DNA of 36,592 nucleotides from assembly GCA_003021285.1 (NCBI GenBank), contig PXQO01000049.1, positions 25,937 to 62,528 of the forward strand. The letters are read 5' to 3'. Shown one piece after another: positions 1 to 8,679 of this stretch (position 1 is the first letter of the stretch; every line of letters begins with the position of its first letter). A program made the position numbers and the translations under genes. Origin of the DNA: Halobacteriales archaeon QH_2_65_14. Its GTDB lineage: Archaea; Halobacteriota; Halobacteria; Halobacteriales; Haloarculaceae. The notes beneath the pieces are model-generated. The model did no database searches and was not told the DNA's origin. It saw nothing but the letters and a program-made list of their open reading frames with translations.

Positions 1-65
1 AAGAACCCGCGGTCGAACTCCGCCCAGGATACTTCATCCTCGTTCCGGGTGACGACGCCGTACAT
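1..65 (-). CDS. N-terminal fragment of an unrecognised protein, cut by window edge
   Basis: On the minus strand an ATG at 65 opens a frame that runs off the left edge and reads MYGVVTRNEDEVSWAEFDRG. It is acidic and has normal haloarchaeal codon use. The same frame stays open upstream of the ATG, so the start is uncertain. I do not recognise the family, and 21 codons are too few to assign a function. Confidence 0.35.
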   Translation of the reverse strand, partial: MYGVVTRNEDEVSWAEFDRGF

Positions 66-185
66 GTCGGTACCGTTGACCCGAAGACACGTAACGAAAC
101 CGGTTGCGTTCCGGAGATAAGAGCAATAAGTCCCGAAACGTGAGTGAGTGTCGGAGACGGGTCGGTGAGCTGGCTCTACCGGCGC

Positions 186-260
186 TCAATCCCTGGTAGC
201 GAGTTTGTACACGATGACAATCGCGATCAGGGCGAGCACGACTTTCGTTTTCTTGGACAT
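186..260 (-). CDS. Putative 24-aa single-helix membrane mini-protein
   Basis: A short minus-strand ORF, below the ORF-track cutoff, reads MSKKTKVVLALIAIVIVYKL followed by ATRD and a stop. It has a basic N-terminus, one hydrophobic segment of about 14 residues (VVLALIAIVIVYKL) and a short polar tail, the usual shape of a small membrane peptide. The composition is convincing, but there is no family match I can name. A chance ORF is possible at this length. It lies divergently upstream of the Tat lipoprotein gene. Confidence 0.35.
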   Translation of the reverse strand: MSKKTKVVLALIAIVIVYKLATRD

Positions 261-314
261 CAGTTGAACTGTCGTGATACTCGATAATAGGCTTTCTGGG
301 CGTGCCAAAATGGT

Positions 315-335
315 GAAAAAATTATTAAATTATAC
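315..335 (+). promoter_or_regulatory. AT-rich TATA region for the lipoprotein gene
   Basis: The stretch around aattattaaattatac lies about 28-40 nt upstream of the ATG at 362 and is the only strongly AT-rich tract in the region. The spacing fits an archaeal TATA box driving a leaderless or near-leaderless transcript. Confidence 0.5.
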
Positions 336-361
336 ACCAGTTGGTTTAACCGGGATACACT

Positions 362-1100
362 ATGACATTCCAACCTGAACGCACCCACGGAAAAATAAAC
401 CGTCGGTCCTTCCTGAAAGTGACGGGTGTGATAACTGCTTCAACCGCAGTATCCGGCTGTCTCGGAGACGGAGGAGACGGAGACGACGGGGGAGATGGTG
501 ATGACAGTGGCGGGGGAGATGGAGACGACAGCGATGGGGGAGATGGAGACGACGGCGGCGGAGATGGAGACGACGGCGGCGGAGATGGAGACGACGGCGG
601 CGGAGACAGTAATAGTACGTCCTGTCGTCGCCCATTCGGGTCAGTTCAGTGCCGGGGCCAAGGTAAGCGGAGCCGAAGAACTCGCTACTGGTACCGTCGC
701 AAGCGAGGGAGCTCAGATCAGCCGGTTGGAGTACTACTGGTGGGAAACCGGCGAGAGCACCGGTGGTGGAACGCGACTGTTGAACTCGGACGGAGACGTC
801 GAAATCGGGATTGGGACGGGGAATCCAGCCTGGAGGATAGACGACCAGACGGGAATATCCAGAGAACTTGGAGAGACAGCGTACGAAACCTGGGTACAGA
901 CCAGTGTGGAGTTCGACTGGGAAAACGGGTTCGCGACCGTTACACTACAGGACCCGAACAACGAGGACAATTCGTACTCGAACGACCACCCATTGAAATC
1001 CGGCAACGACATCCAAGCGATACAGCTTCACGGGTTCAATGGTTCGGAATGGCAGAGCGGAATCGACATGAACTGGGACGACTTCGTGATAGAGCTCTGA
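362..1100 (+). pseudogene. Tat lipoprotein with acidic linker and lectin-like domain, frameshifted
   Basis: The N-terminus in frame 362 carries a twin-arginine signal (NRRSFLKVTG) and a lipobox (VSGC), so the product should be exported folded and lipid-anchored at the outer face of the membrane. About 45 residues of Asp/Gly linker (DGGDGDD repeats) follow. The globular domain is in another frame (track ORF 495-1100), from about VVAHSGQFSAGAKVSG to the end DDFVIEL. Its WETGESTGG, SVEFDWENG and WNWDDFVIEL-like pattern resembles ConA-like/laminin-G jelly-roll domains. That is inference from pattern only. Removing one base near 621-625 joins NSTS to VVAHSGQ cleanly. The break is therefore a +1 insertion (or -2 deletion) just after the repeat, either real or a sequencing error. 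The 362-frame tail after the break is out-of-frame translation. Confidence 0.7.
539..601 (+). repeat. Three tandem 21-bp repeats coding Gly/Asp linker
   Basis: The unit ggagatggagacgacggcgg + c is repeated three times in tandem, preceded by diverged versions from about 471. Each unit codes for a seven-residue Gly/Asp block. Because 21 is a multiple of three, unit gain or loss changes linker length without changing frame. The frameshift of the host gene lies just downstream. Confidence 0.85.
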
Positions 1101-1206
1101 AAATGTATCCAGTCGGCGGTTGGGGGACTCGACACTGACTTTTCGATGGGCAAACGACGGACGGGAGTCGTGACCGATATGACACGCCCGCCCGAACGGG
1201 GAACCG

Positions 1207-1953
1207 ATGAGTCGCGTAACGACGGTCGGGCAACGGCTGGACGCGCTCGTTGCGGCGTACGTCGACGTCGACGTCCCCGAACCCCGGGGATTGCCGTGGT
1301 ACCTCTCGCCGTTGCCGGAGTGGCTGGAGAACGTCTGCCTGCGGCTGGTCTGGCCCATCGTGTTCGCGAACCTCGTCGGGACCGCGTTCGGGTTCGTCTA
1401 CTACTGGCCACAGCTTTCCGAGACGCCCGTGGTGATGTGGCCCATCGTGCCGGTCAGCCCGCTGGCGACGCTGTACATCGCGCTCTCGCTGGCCGCCTGG
1501 CGGCTCGGATACGGCGGGCGGCCGGTCCAGTTGCTCCACCTGCTCGCGTGTTTCGGCTGTCTGAAATACGGCCTCTGGTCGGTGTTCGTCCAACTGTTCG
1601 TCGAGGACGCGAGCGTGATCCCCCTCCCGCTGTGGCTGTTTCTGGTCGTGAGCCACGCCGCGATGGCCCTGGAGGCGTTTCTCGTCCAGCGGTACGCCGC
1701 CTTTCCGCTGTGGGCCGTCGGCGCGGCGACGGGCTGGTTCGTCCTCAACGACGTCCTCGATTACTTCGTCGCGGTGCTGGGGGGACCACACCACACGTGG
1801 CTGAACGTCCTCTGGGTCGGCGGGCGCATCGACCGCACGCTCCCGGCGTTCGAGTACATGGCCGCCTCCGCAGTCGCGTGTACGGCACTGGCGGCGCTCC
1901 TGGCACTCGGAACCTGGCGGGTGCTGTCGACCGGACGCGCGGGAGAACGGTAG
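1207..1953 (+). CDS. DUF1405 integral membrane protein
   Basis: A 248-aa polytopic membrane protein with about six hydrophobic segments, including PIVFANLVGTAFGFVYYW, PLATLYIALSLAAW, LWLFLVVSHAAMALEAFLV and a C-terminal ACTALAALLALGTW helix. The motif set (YYWPQL, WPIVPVSPLATL, GLWSVFV, LNDVLDYF) is what I associate with the DUF1405 family, whose function is unknown. The ATG at 1207 is preferred because MSRVTTVGQRLDAL is a typical haloarchaeal start. The longer track ORF at 1146 is an arginine-rich shadow in another frame. It stands alone between the lipoprotein and the convergent P450 gene. Confidence 0.85.
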   Translation: MSRVTTVGQRLDALVAAYVDVDVPEPRGLPWYLSPLPEWLENVCLRLVWPIVFANLVGTAFGFVYYWPQLSETPVVMWPIVPVSPLATLYIALSLAAWRLGYGGRPVQLLHLLACFGCLKYGLWSVFVQLFVEDASVIPLPLWLFLVVSHAAMALEAFLVQRYAAFPLWAVGAATGWFVLNDVLDYFVAVLGGPHHTWLNVLWVGGRIDRTLPAFEYMAASAVACTALAALLALGTWRVLSTGRAGER

Positions 1954-2013
1954 TCTCGTACGGGCGAGCCGCGCATGTTCATGAATCCGCCCGGGCCTCC
2001 GCCCCGGAGAGAG

Positions 2014-3383
2014 TCACTTCGAAACGCGCACTCGTACGTCGTCGGCCGGCTGGAGGGTCAGTCCGGGGGCGAATCCGGGGTCGGGGTCGCTCAGGAGTTC
2101 CAGGTCGACCGCCTGGGCAATCGTCGTGACGATGTGTTTCAGCTCCATCATCGCGAAGGGCATGCCGATGCAGTGGCGCGGCCCGCCGCCGAAGGGGAAG
2201 TAGGCGTAGTCGGGCAGGTCGTCTTCGAGCCCCGCCAGCCATCGCGACGGGCGGAACGTCTCGGGGTCGTCGTACCACCGCGGGTCCGTCTGGACGTGGA
2301 ACTGCGGGACGGTCACCTTTTCACCCTCGGGAATCCGGTAGCCGCCGATGGCGACGTCCTCGCTGGCCTCGCGGAACATCATGTAGGCGGGCGGGTACAG
2401 CCGCATCGCCTCGTCGATGACGGCCTCCGTGTAATCGAGCTGGTCGAACTGTTCCAGACCGGGCGACTCGCCGTGTGTTTGGCGAGTTCGAGGAACGTGT
2501 AGGTGAGCGCGAGCGCGGTCGTTTCGGTGCCGGCACCGAGGAACGTCAGCATCTGGTCCCTGATTTCCGTCTCCGAGAGCGTCCTGCCCTCGTCGTCCTC
2601 GGCAGTCACCAGCACCGACAGGAGGTCGTCGGGAACCTCGCCACCCTGTTCGAGCGCGCGGCGACGCCGGGCGACGAGGTCGTCGACAAAGCCCCGCAGG
2701 TCCGAGAGCGCCCGCCGGTAGCGCCGGTTGAACGGCGTCGGAACCCACTCGGGCACCAGCGCCGAGAGATTCCGGGGGTTGGCCTGCTCGTTCACGACGT
2801 CGACGCCCTCCCGGATGACGTCCTGGTTCACCCCGTCGAGGTCGACGTCGAGCAGCGTGTGGACGAGTATCCGGAGGGTCAACTCGGGGAACGCCCGGTT
2901 CAGTGCCACCGTCTCGCCGTCCGCCCAGGAGTCGACGAGGTCGTCCGCGTACTCGCCCATGACGTCGGCGAAGGTCTGTATCCGGTCGATGGTGAACATC
3001 TCCTGGACGATGGTCCGCTGGCGCTGCCAGTGCTCGCCCGAGGTGAACACCAGTCCCTCCGGGGCGAAGTGGTCGTCGGTGAACTCCTCGCCGAGCCACT
3101 TCTCGAAGCTCCCGTGCTCGGAGAGCAACACCTGTTCGACGTAATCGGGGTGCAACACCGTCGTGAACGGCTGGCCGAAGGCGCTGTAGCGGACGACGTC
3201 CCCGTGTTCGGCGAGCGTGTCGTAGAAATCGAGTGGTCGACGGACGACCTGGTGGGAACTGCCCAGGAGCGGGTACCCGTCCGGGCCGGGCGGCAGCGGA
3301 AGATCGTCGACGTCGGTCTCGCCGCCCGACGCGGTCACGCCCTCTTCGGTCTCGCGGGAATCGTCGCTGTCGTGGTCTTGCAT
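2014..3383 (-). pseudogene. Cytochrome P450, interrupted by a one-base frameshift
   Basis: The reading frame starts with MQDHDSDDSRETEEG at 3383 and carries a complete P450 signature across two frames. These are the proline-rich LPLPPGPDGYPLLGSS, the I-helix oxygen-binding GAGTETTA, the ExxR helix (DEAMRLYPP) and the heme-cysteine loop FPFGGGPRHCIG. The product is a soluble heme-thiolate mono-oxygenase; the substrate cannot be told from sequence. The N-terminal part ends in frame at LELAKHT and the C-terminal part resumes as GESPGLEQFDQL. Adding one G to the ACACGGCGAG tract near 2468-2476 gives LAKHTGESPGLEQ without loss, so this is a one-base deletion in a G run. Restored length is about 456 aa, normal for the family. 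CYP174 is a plausible subfamily, from memory. Confidence 0.88.
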
Positions 3384-3505
3384 GGTGTGGTCCTGATATC
3401 TGTCGCGTTGTCTGTCGCGTGGTCGCTGTCGTGGAGTCGATTGCGGGTGTGTGGTCCGGGCCAGTTCATCTGTGATGGGCGGCCACGAACGCCAGCCCAG
3501 GCGAT

Positions 3506-4860
3506 TCAGTACGTTTTTGCGAAGTAGGCCGTCTCCTCGGCGTCCTCGCCACAGATGGCACACTCGTCGTGAATCGGTTCCTCGTCGCGGTCCAGGGGCA
3601 CCATCACGATTTCGGCGGCGATGGCGTCCTTGATGGGGTCCTCGCAGTCCTCGTCGCCACACCAGCCGCTTTTGACGTAGCCGCCGTGCTGGCCGATGGT
3701 CCCGAGAATCTCCTCGCGGCTCTCGGCCTCGCGAATCTCTCCTTCGAGCGTCTCCTCGGCGCTGGCGTACAGTTTCGCGTAGATGGCATCGAGGTGTTCG
3801 TCGACGGAGTCGTCGATGGTCGCCGCGTCGACCGTCTCGCGCTCGCCGTCCGGGCGGTGGACGAGCGTCGCGGTCCCTTCCTCGACCTCGTTGGGACCGA
3901 CCTCGACCCGGAGCGGGACGCCGTTCAGCTCCCACTCGTTGTACTTGAAGCCGGGGTTGCGGTGCTCGCGGTCGTCGAGGTGGACCCGCACGCCGGCCTC
4001 GTCGAGTTCCGATTCGATGGCCTCCCCGTGGGCGATGACCTCCTCTTTGTTGTCCTCCTGCCAGATGGGGACGACGACGACCTGCGTCTCCGCGAGCGTG
4101 GGCGGGAGCACGAGCCCCTGGTCGTCGCTGTGGGTCATCACGAGCGCGCCGAGTGCGCGCCAGGAGACCCCCCACGAGGTGGTGTGAGCGGTTCGTTCGG
4201 CCTCGTCGGCGTCGACGTAGGTGATGTCGAACGCCTCGGCGAAGGAGGTACCGAGGTAGTGGCTGGTCCCCCCCTGGACGCTCTTGCCGTCGGGCATCAG
4301 CGCCTCGACGGTGGTCGTCGTGTGCGCGCCGGGGAACTTGTCGTGGGGGGGCTTGCGACCGACCAGGACCGGCATCGCGAGCACGTCCTCGTAGAGGCGC
4401 TCGTACTGGTCGAGCCTGCGCATCGTCTCCGCCCAGGCGTCCTCGCGGTCGTGGTGGGCGGTGTGGCCCTCCTGCCAGAGGAACTCCTTGGTGCGAAAGA
4501 ACGGTTTCGTCTCCGTCGCCTCCCAGCGGACGACCGAACACCACTGGTTCAGGCGCAACGGGAGGTCGCGGTGCGAGCGCGTCCACTGGGACATGAACGG
4601 CGCGATGATGGACTCGCTCGTGGGACGGACCGCCAGCCGTTCTTCGAGTTCGTCTTCTGGACGCCCGTCTCCTTGAACCAGCCGTCGAGGTAGCTCCGGA
4701 GCCGTTCCCAGATGCCGTATCCCCGGGGGCGCGTGACGATGAACCCGCCCATCGGCGCGTAGTCCGCGAGTTGTGCCTTCCGGACGACTTCGGCGTACCA
4801 CTCGCCCGTGTTGTGCTCTTTCGACTCGGTGATGCCGAGTTCCTGCTCGCTTTCGCTCAT
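3506..4860 (-). pseudogene. proS: Prolyl-tRNA synthetase with internal deletion and frameshift
   Basis: This is archaeal-type class II ProRS, which charges tRNA-Pro. The start (MSESEQELGITESKEHNTGEW), motif 2 (LNQWCSVVRWE.TETKPFFRTKEFLWQEGHTAH), the anticodon-binding region, the zinc-binding C-terminal cysteines (GWCGDEDCE and CAICG) and the terminal Tyr (YFAKTY) are all present. After GWFKETGVQK the frame shifts directly into DELEERLAVRPTSES. Family members have roughly 35 residues between these points, including class II motif 1 (of the FPLFIPES type); these are missing here. The junction is at about 4651-4657. Total length is about 451 codons against about 485 expected. Without motif 1 the protein should not fold or dimerise properly. 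Since ProRS is essential, either the assembly is wrong or another proS copy exists. Confidence 0.9.
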
Positions 4861-4881
4861 TGCCTGAGTATGCGAGAGGGA

Positions 4882-4890
4882 CGTATAAAC
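4882..4890 (-). promoter_or_regulatory. TATA box of proS
   Basis: Read on the minus strand, GTTTATACG is centred about 26 nt upstream of the proS ATG at 4860, the spacing of a leaderless haloarchaeal promoter. It supports that start codon and gives proS its own promoter despite the upstream co-directional M32 gene. Confidence 0.6.
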
Positions 4891-4914
4891 AGGCTACGTT
4901 TGTCCTCGAAGCCG

Positions 4915-6414
4915 TCAGCAGTCGTAGAGCCGCCCGTACTTCGCGGTCGCGTAATCGAGGAAGTACTCGGCAGTCAGGTCCTCGCCGGTCGCCCGCTGGA
5001 CGAGTTCGGGCGTGGTGTACCGGCAACCATACTCGTGGACGTTCTCGTTGAGCCAGCCATAGAGGCGGTCTAACTCGCCGTTCTCGACGTCGGCGGCGAC
5101 GTCGTCGAGGTCGCGTTCCGCGGCGGCGTACAGTTGGGCGGCGAGCATCGACCCCAGCGAGTAGGTCGGGAAGTAGCCGAAGCTGGCGTGCGTCCAGTGG
5201 ATGTCCTGGAGACATCCCTCGGCGTCGTTCGCCGGGCGGACGCCGAGGTACTCCTCCATCCGGTCGTTCCAGACGCCGGGAACCTCGTCGACGTCGAGGT
5301 CGCCCCGGATGAGGTCGCGCTCGATTTCGAACCGCAGGACGATGTGCATGTGATAGGTGAGTTCGTCGGCCTCGACCCGGATGAGGTTGTCGTCGTACAC
5401 CTGGTTGGCCCGCTCGTAGAACGCCTGCGGGGACGCGCTGACGCCGAGGTGGTCCGTGACGCGGGGCGCGAACAGCTTCCAGAACGCCTTCGACCGGCCG
5501 ACGTGGTTCTCCCAGAGGCGCGACTGGGACTCGTGGACGGTCATGTCGCGGCTCGACCCGAGCGGCGTGCCGTAGTGATCTTCGGGAAGCCCGAGCGTGT
5601 AGCTGGCGTGGCCGAACTCGTGGATGGTCGAACCGAGCGCACCCATCGGGTCGTCGGGCGAAAAGCGCGTCGTCACCCGGGCGTCGAACTGCGTCCCGGT
5701 CGAGAAGGGATGTGGTGCGGTGTCGAGTCGTCCCCGGTCCCAGTCGTATCCCAGCACGTCGAGGGCCTCCCTGACCAGCGCCTCCTGGTCGTCCTCGTCG
5801 TAGGTTCCGTTGAAGGGGCTGGCAAGTTCGACGTCGCTCTCGGCGATAGCGTCGACGAGCGAGGGGAGTTCCTCCCGGAGTTCCGTCAGGATCGACTCGG
5901 CGGTTTCGAAGTCGAGATAGGGTTCGTAGTCCTCGAACAGCACCTCGTAGGGGTCGCGGTCGGGGTCGATTTCGGCGGCGTACTCCCGCCGGAGCGCGAC
6001 GAGTTCTTCGAGCGTTCCCTCGAACTGGGAGAAATCGGCGTCGGCCTTGGCCTGCTCCCAGACGGGGAGGGCGTTCGACGCCGTTTCCGAGATGCGCCGG
6101 ACGAGGTCCTCCGGGACGCTCCGGGCACGGTCGTGTTGCCGGCGCACCTCGCGAACGACGGCCCCCTTCTCGCCGATGACCGCCCCGTCGAGGTCGTCGA
6201 GCCAGTCCGCCAGGTCGTCGTCGGTCAGCAACTGGTGCCGGAGCGTCGAGAGCGCCGACGTCTGTTTCGACCGGGCCGGCGTCCCGCCCTCGGGCATCAT
6301 CACCTGCTGGTCCCAGCCCAGCACACCCGAGGCGTCCCCGACGTAGTTGTACTGCCGAACGTGGTCGAGAAACGCCTCGTAGGTCTCAGCCGTCCCGCGG
6401 GACTCCTGTGACAT
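4915..6414 (-). CDS. M32 family metallocarboxypeptidase
   Basis: The 499-aa length is typical for thermostable carboxypeptidase 1 / M32 zinc carboxypeptidases, cytosolic enzymes that trim C-terminal residues from peptides. The zinc motif HEFGHA (HExxH) and the downstream HESQSRLWENH, which supplies the third ligand region, are both visible. The family motifs DARVTTRF and DIHWTHASFGYFPTYSLGSM are also intact. The N-terminal domain is alpha-helical and Glu/Asp rich. The start MSQESRGTAETYEAF is the only sensible Met. The gene lies 54 nt upstream of proS on the same strand, but proS has its own TATA box, so co-transcription is not required. Confidence 0.95.
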   Translation of the reverse strand: MSQESRGTAETYEAFLDHVRQYNYVGDASGVLGWDQQVMMPEGGTPARSKQTSALSTLRHQLLTDDDLADWLDDLDGAVIGEKGAVVREVRRQHDRARSVPEDLVRRISETASNALPVWEQAKADADFSQFEGTLEELVALRREYAAEIDPDRDPYEVLFEDYEPYLDFETAESILTELREELPSLVDAIAESDVELASPFNGTYDEDDQEALVREALDVLGYDWDRGRLDTAPHPFSTGTQFDARVTTRFSPDDPMGALGSTIHEFGHASYTLGLPEDHYGTPLGSSRDMTVHESQSRLWENHVGRSKAFWKLFAPRVTDHLGVSASPQAFYERANQVYDDNLIRVEADELTYHMHIVLRFEIERDLIRGDLDVDEVPGVWNDRMEEYLGVRPANDAEGCLQDIHWTHASFGYFPTYSLGSMLAAQLYAAAERDLDDVAADVENGELDRLYGWLNENVHEYGCRYTTPELVQRATGEDLTAEYFLDYATAKYGRLYDC

Positions 6415-6480
6415 GGTTCGTCATACTTGGACCAGCCACAAGAACGCGTCGCTTGAGATGCCGCCGCGCCGGCCCTCCGG

Positions 6481-6740
6481 TTGCCGGACGACCGCAGACG
6501 TCGCGGTACCACCGGCAGTGTCGGCGGGGAACGGCTCGACCTGTCGACGGACGCCCGCCTGACACACAGGGGCGGCGTCTCCGAGAACGTCACCGTCGAG
6601 TTCCGGGCGGTCGGTCTCGATTCGGACCTCGTGATGGACGCCGAAACGGTCGACGTCGGCCGACTCGGGACGGACGGAGAGACGCCCGTGACCACTCGAA
6701 CCGTACCCGCAAACCGGAGAACCGCCTGCGGGCGAGTCCG
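6481..6740 (+). pseudogene. Possible remnant of a secreted or membrane Ig-like protein
   Basis: Between the divergent M32 start and the M20 stop, the plus frame beginning near 6481 reads LSTDARLTHRGGVSENVTVE then FRAVGLDSDLVMDAETVDVG. This is beta-rich, acidic and unlike a random shadow. Such ENVTVEFRAVG...DAETVDVG strings are common in extracellular haloarchaeal domains. There is no proper start, and the frame loses sense near TVPANRRTA before entering the antisense of the M20 gene. It looks like a leftover piece of a larger gene, but the evidence is composition and pattern only. Confidence 0.3.
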
Positions 6741-6744
6741 AGCC

Positions 6745-7799
6745 TCAGCGGGGGGCGAGCGTTCCGAACCGCTCGGCAGCGGTGCGGTAGATGCGATAAC
6801 ACCGGTCGAGCACGTCGAGCGAGACGCTCTCCTCGGCAGTGTGTGCTTCCCCCTGCTCGGCAGCCCCACAGACCACGCACGTCGTGCCGGCCGCGGCGAG
6901 CCAGCCGGCGTCGGTCGCGTGGGGTTTGCCGACGTGCTGGGGGTCACCGTCCTGTGCGTCACGCGCGGCGTCGAGAACGAGGTCCGCGAACGCCGGGTCG
7001 TCACACGCCATCGGCGGCAGGTCCTGGTCGACGTCGACCGTGACGCCGGGCAGTTCCTCGATGCGGTCGAGGGGGACGCGTTCGCCCGGAACGGTTCGTT
7101 CGTCGACCGTCACCGTACACGCCTCGGGGATCACGTTCCACGCCGTCCCGCCCTCGATTTCGGTCACGGCGATGGAACCCCGCATCTCGTGGCCGAGAAC
7201 CGTCGTTTCGGGAAAGTCGAAGGTCCCCACCGCGTCGACGGCGTCGGCCGCCCGGTAGATAGCGTTCTCGCCGGCCTCGGGTTCGCTGGCGTGGGCGGCT
7301 TTCCCCTCGACGGTGAGCGTGCTCCCGCGCCGGCCCTTGTGCGCGACCGCGACGTCGGTGACGCCGGGGGCCGAGTAGCCGGTCGACCCCTCGCCGACGA
7401 CCGCGTAGTCGGGGACGAACCCGTCGTCGATGGCCGCCCGTGCCCCAGCGCCGCCCGTCTCCTCGCCGACGAAGGAGGCGAACACGAGTTCGTACCCGTC
7501 GCCCAGGTCGGCGTCGCGGAAGGCACACATCGCGGCCGCGACGGCTCCCTTCATGTCCGCCGTCCCCCGACCGTAGAGCCGCCCGTCCCGCTGCTCGACG
7601 AGGTACGTCCCGTCGTCGACCTGCGATTCGTCGGGCGGCACCACGTCGTGGTGGCCGACGAGCGCGAGCGAGGTGTCCCCTCGGCCGCGCCGCGCGATGA
7701 CGTTGCCGTGGTCGTCCCGCGTGATGCGTCCATCCGTCTCCCGGTCGAGTGGCTCGGTACCCCGGCGAGCGTCCGGGTGAGTGTCGCTACGTCGCTCAC
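6745..7799 (-). pseudogene. M20 family deacylase/peptidase, frame break near N-terminus
   Basis: This is an ArgE/DapE/CPG2-type metal-dependent amidohydrolase. Metal-site and catalytic motifs are GHHDVVPPDE, GRGTADMKGA, GEETGG and the late HATDAGWLA. The first part, VSDVATLTRTLAGVPSH from a GTG at 7799, is in one frame, and the rest from about LDRETDGRITRDDHGNV is in another. The break is at about 7740-7755. The segment between PSH and GNV is shorter than usual for the family, suggesting a small deletion as well as a frame change. Start choice: a TATA box lies about 27 nt upstream of the GTG; an in-frame ATG at 7820 is the alternative. The exact substrate is unknown. Succinyl-diaminopimelate or acetyl-amino acid deacylation are family options. 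Confidence 0.82.
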
Positions 7800-7821
7800 A
7801 CCAGTACCGACAGCCGGCACC

Positions 7822-7831
7822 GCAATAAGAG
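7822..7831 (-). promoter_or_regulatory. TATA-like box of the M20 gene
   Basis: Minus-strand CTCTTATTG is centred about 27 nt upstream of the GTG at 7799, which fits a leaderless transcript. It argues for the GTG rather than the ATG at 7820. Confidence 0.45.
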
Positions 7832-7851
7832 TCGTGTCTCGCCGCTGTCAG

Positions 7852-8598
7852 CTATTCGCCCTTCGGACGGATGAGGTCGGCAAGCGTCACGAGCGTGCCC
7901 ACGACCCAGCCGACCGGGAACGAGACGGCGAACCAGATGATCGCGTGGTGGTACTCCTGGCGGTCGAACCGGTCGCCGAGTGGCTCCATGATCTCGTCGG
8001 GGCCGCTCTGGAACACCCACGTGAACAGGTCCTCGCCCTGCTGGATGATGACCTCGCCCAGCGGTTCCCAGAACAGCGCCGCGACGACCGGCGGCAGGAA
8101 GATGGCCGTCATCGCGAACGGATAGGCCAGCAGGACGGTCGTCCCCCGGCCGCCGACTCGCCAGAAGATATACGAGAGTGCCGAGGAGGCGACTGCAACG
8201 ATACTCGCAGCGGTGAGTGCGGTCACTGCGCCCGGTTCCAGCGCCGACTGTAACTGGATGTAGACGATGGCCGTCAGTCCCCCCCAGAGAAGCGTGAACA
8301 GGAGGACGACCCCGAAAAAGCCGAGGCGGGCGGCAGTCACGTTGATCCGTCGCGTCTGATAGCGCAGGAAGTAGCCAAGCAACACCATGGGATAGACGAT
8401 GCTGATGAGCGGGACGCCGAGCCACCACCAGAGCCGGTAGGTGAACACCTCGTGGGTCTCCTCGGGTTGCCACTTCCCGAGGACGGTGTTTTCAGCGCCA
8501 CGCTGGCGAGGAAAGACGAACTCCATCCAGGTCTCGTGCATCACACGCAAATCGTACTTGATTGCGTCGGAAAGTCCCTGCTCGGTCGCGGCTGCCAT
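7852..8598 (-). CDS. Haloarchaeal multi-pass membrane protein, function unknown
   Basis: The 248-aa protein begins with MAAATEQGLSDAIKYDLRVM and a soluble amphipathic N-terminus (HETWMEFVFPRQR). Five or so membrane segments follow: WWWLGVPLISIVYPMVLLGYFL, LGFFGVVLLFTLLWGGLTAIVY, ALTAASIVAVASSALSYIFW, LAYPFAMTAIFLPPVVAALFW and IIWFAVSFPVGWVVGTLVTLA. I do not recognise a named family. The track ORF starts further out at 8751, but that extension encodes an aldo/keto reductase N-terminus, not part of this protein. A TATA box 27 nt upstream of 8598 supports the shorter start. Confidence 0.8.
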   Translation of the reverse strand: MAAATEQGLSDAIKYDLRVMHETWMEFVFPRQRGAENTVLGKWQPEETHEVFTYRLWWWLGVPLISIVYPMVLLGYFLRYQTRRINVTAARLGFFGVVLLFTLLWGGLTAIVYIQLQSALEPGAVTALTAASIVAVASSALSYIFWRVGGRGTTVLLAYPFAMTAIFLPPVVAALFWEPLGEVIIQQGEDLFTWVFQSGPDEIMEPLGDRFDRQEYHHAIIWFAVSFPVGWVVGTLVTLADLIRPKGE

Positions 8599-8622
8599 GT
8601 GGTGTGGCTTTCGATTCCCCTC

Positions 8623-8631
8623 GGTATATGC
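8623..8631 (-). promoter_or_regulatory. TATA box of the 8.6-kb membrane protein gene
   Basis: Minus-strand GCATATACC lies about 27 nt upstream of the ATG at 8598. It decides the start: the upstream in-frame codons belong to a reductase remnant. Confidence 0.6.
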
Positions 8632-8679
8632 TTTCCTGACGCCCGCCGATAGTTTCCGCCCCCCGAATGACATCCTCCG

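Noticed and set aside
471-620. CRISPR-like or minisatellite array
   Set aside because: The repeats are contiguous coding units for an Asp/Gly linker with no spacers.
2379-4586. 735-aa minus-strand ORF
   Set aside because: Only its last ~340 codons are real (P450 N-terminal part); the rest is an out-of-frame reading of proS.
6481-8253. 590-aa plus-strand ORF
   Set aside because: Apart from its first ~85 codons it is antisense to the M20 and membrane protein genes, with repetitive Val/Arg/Asp shadow composition.
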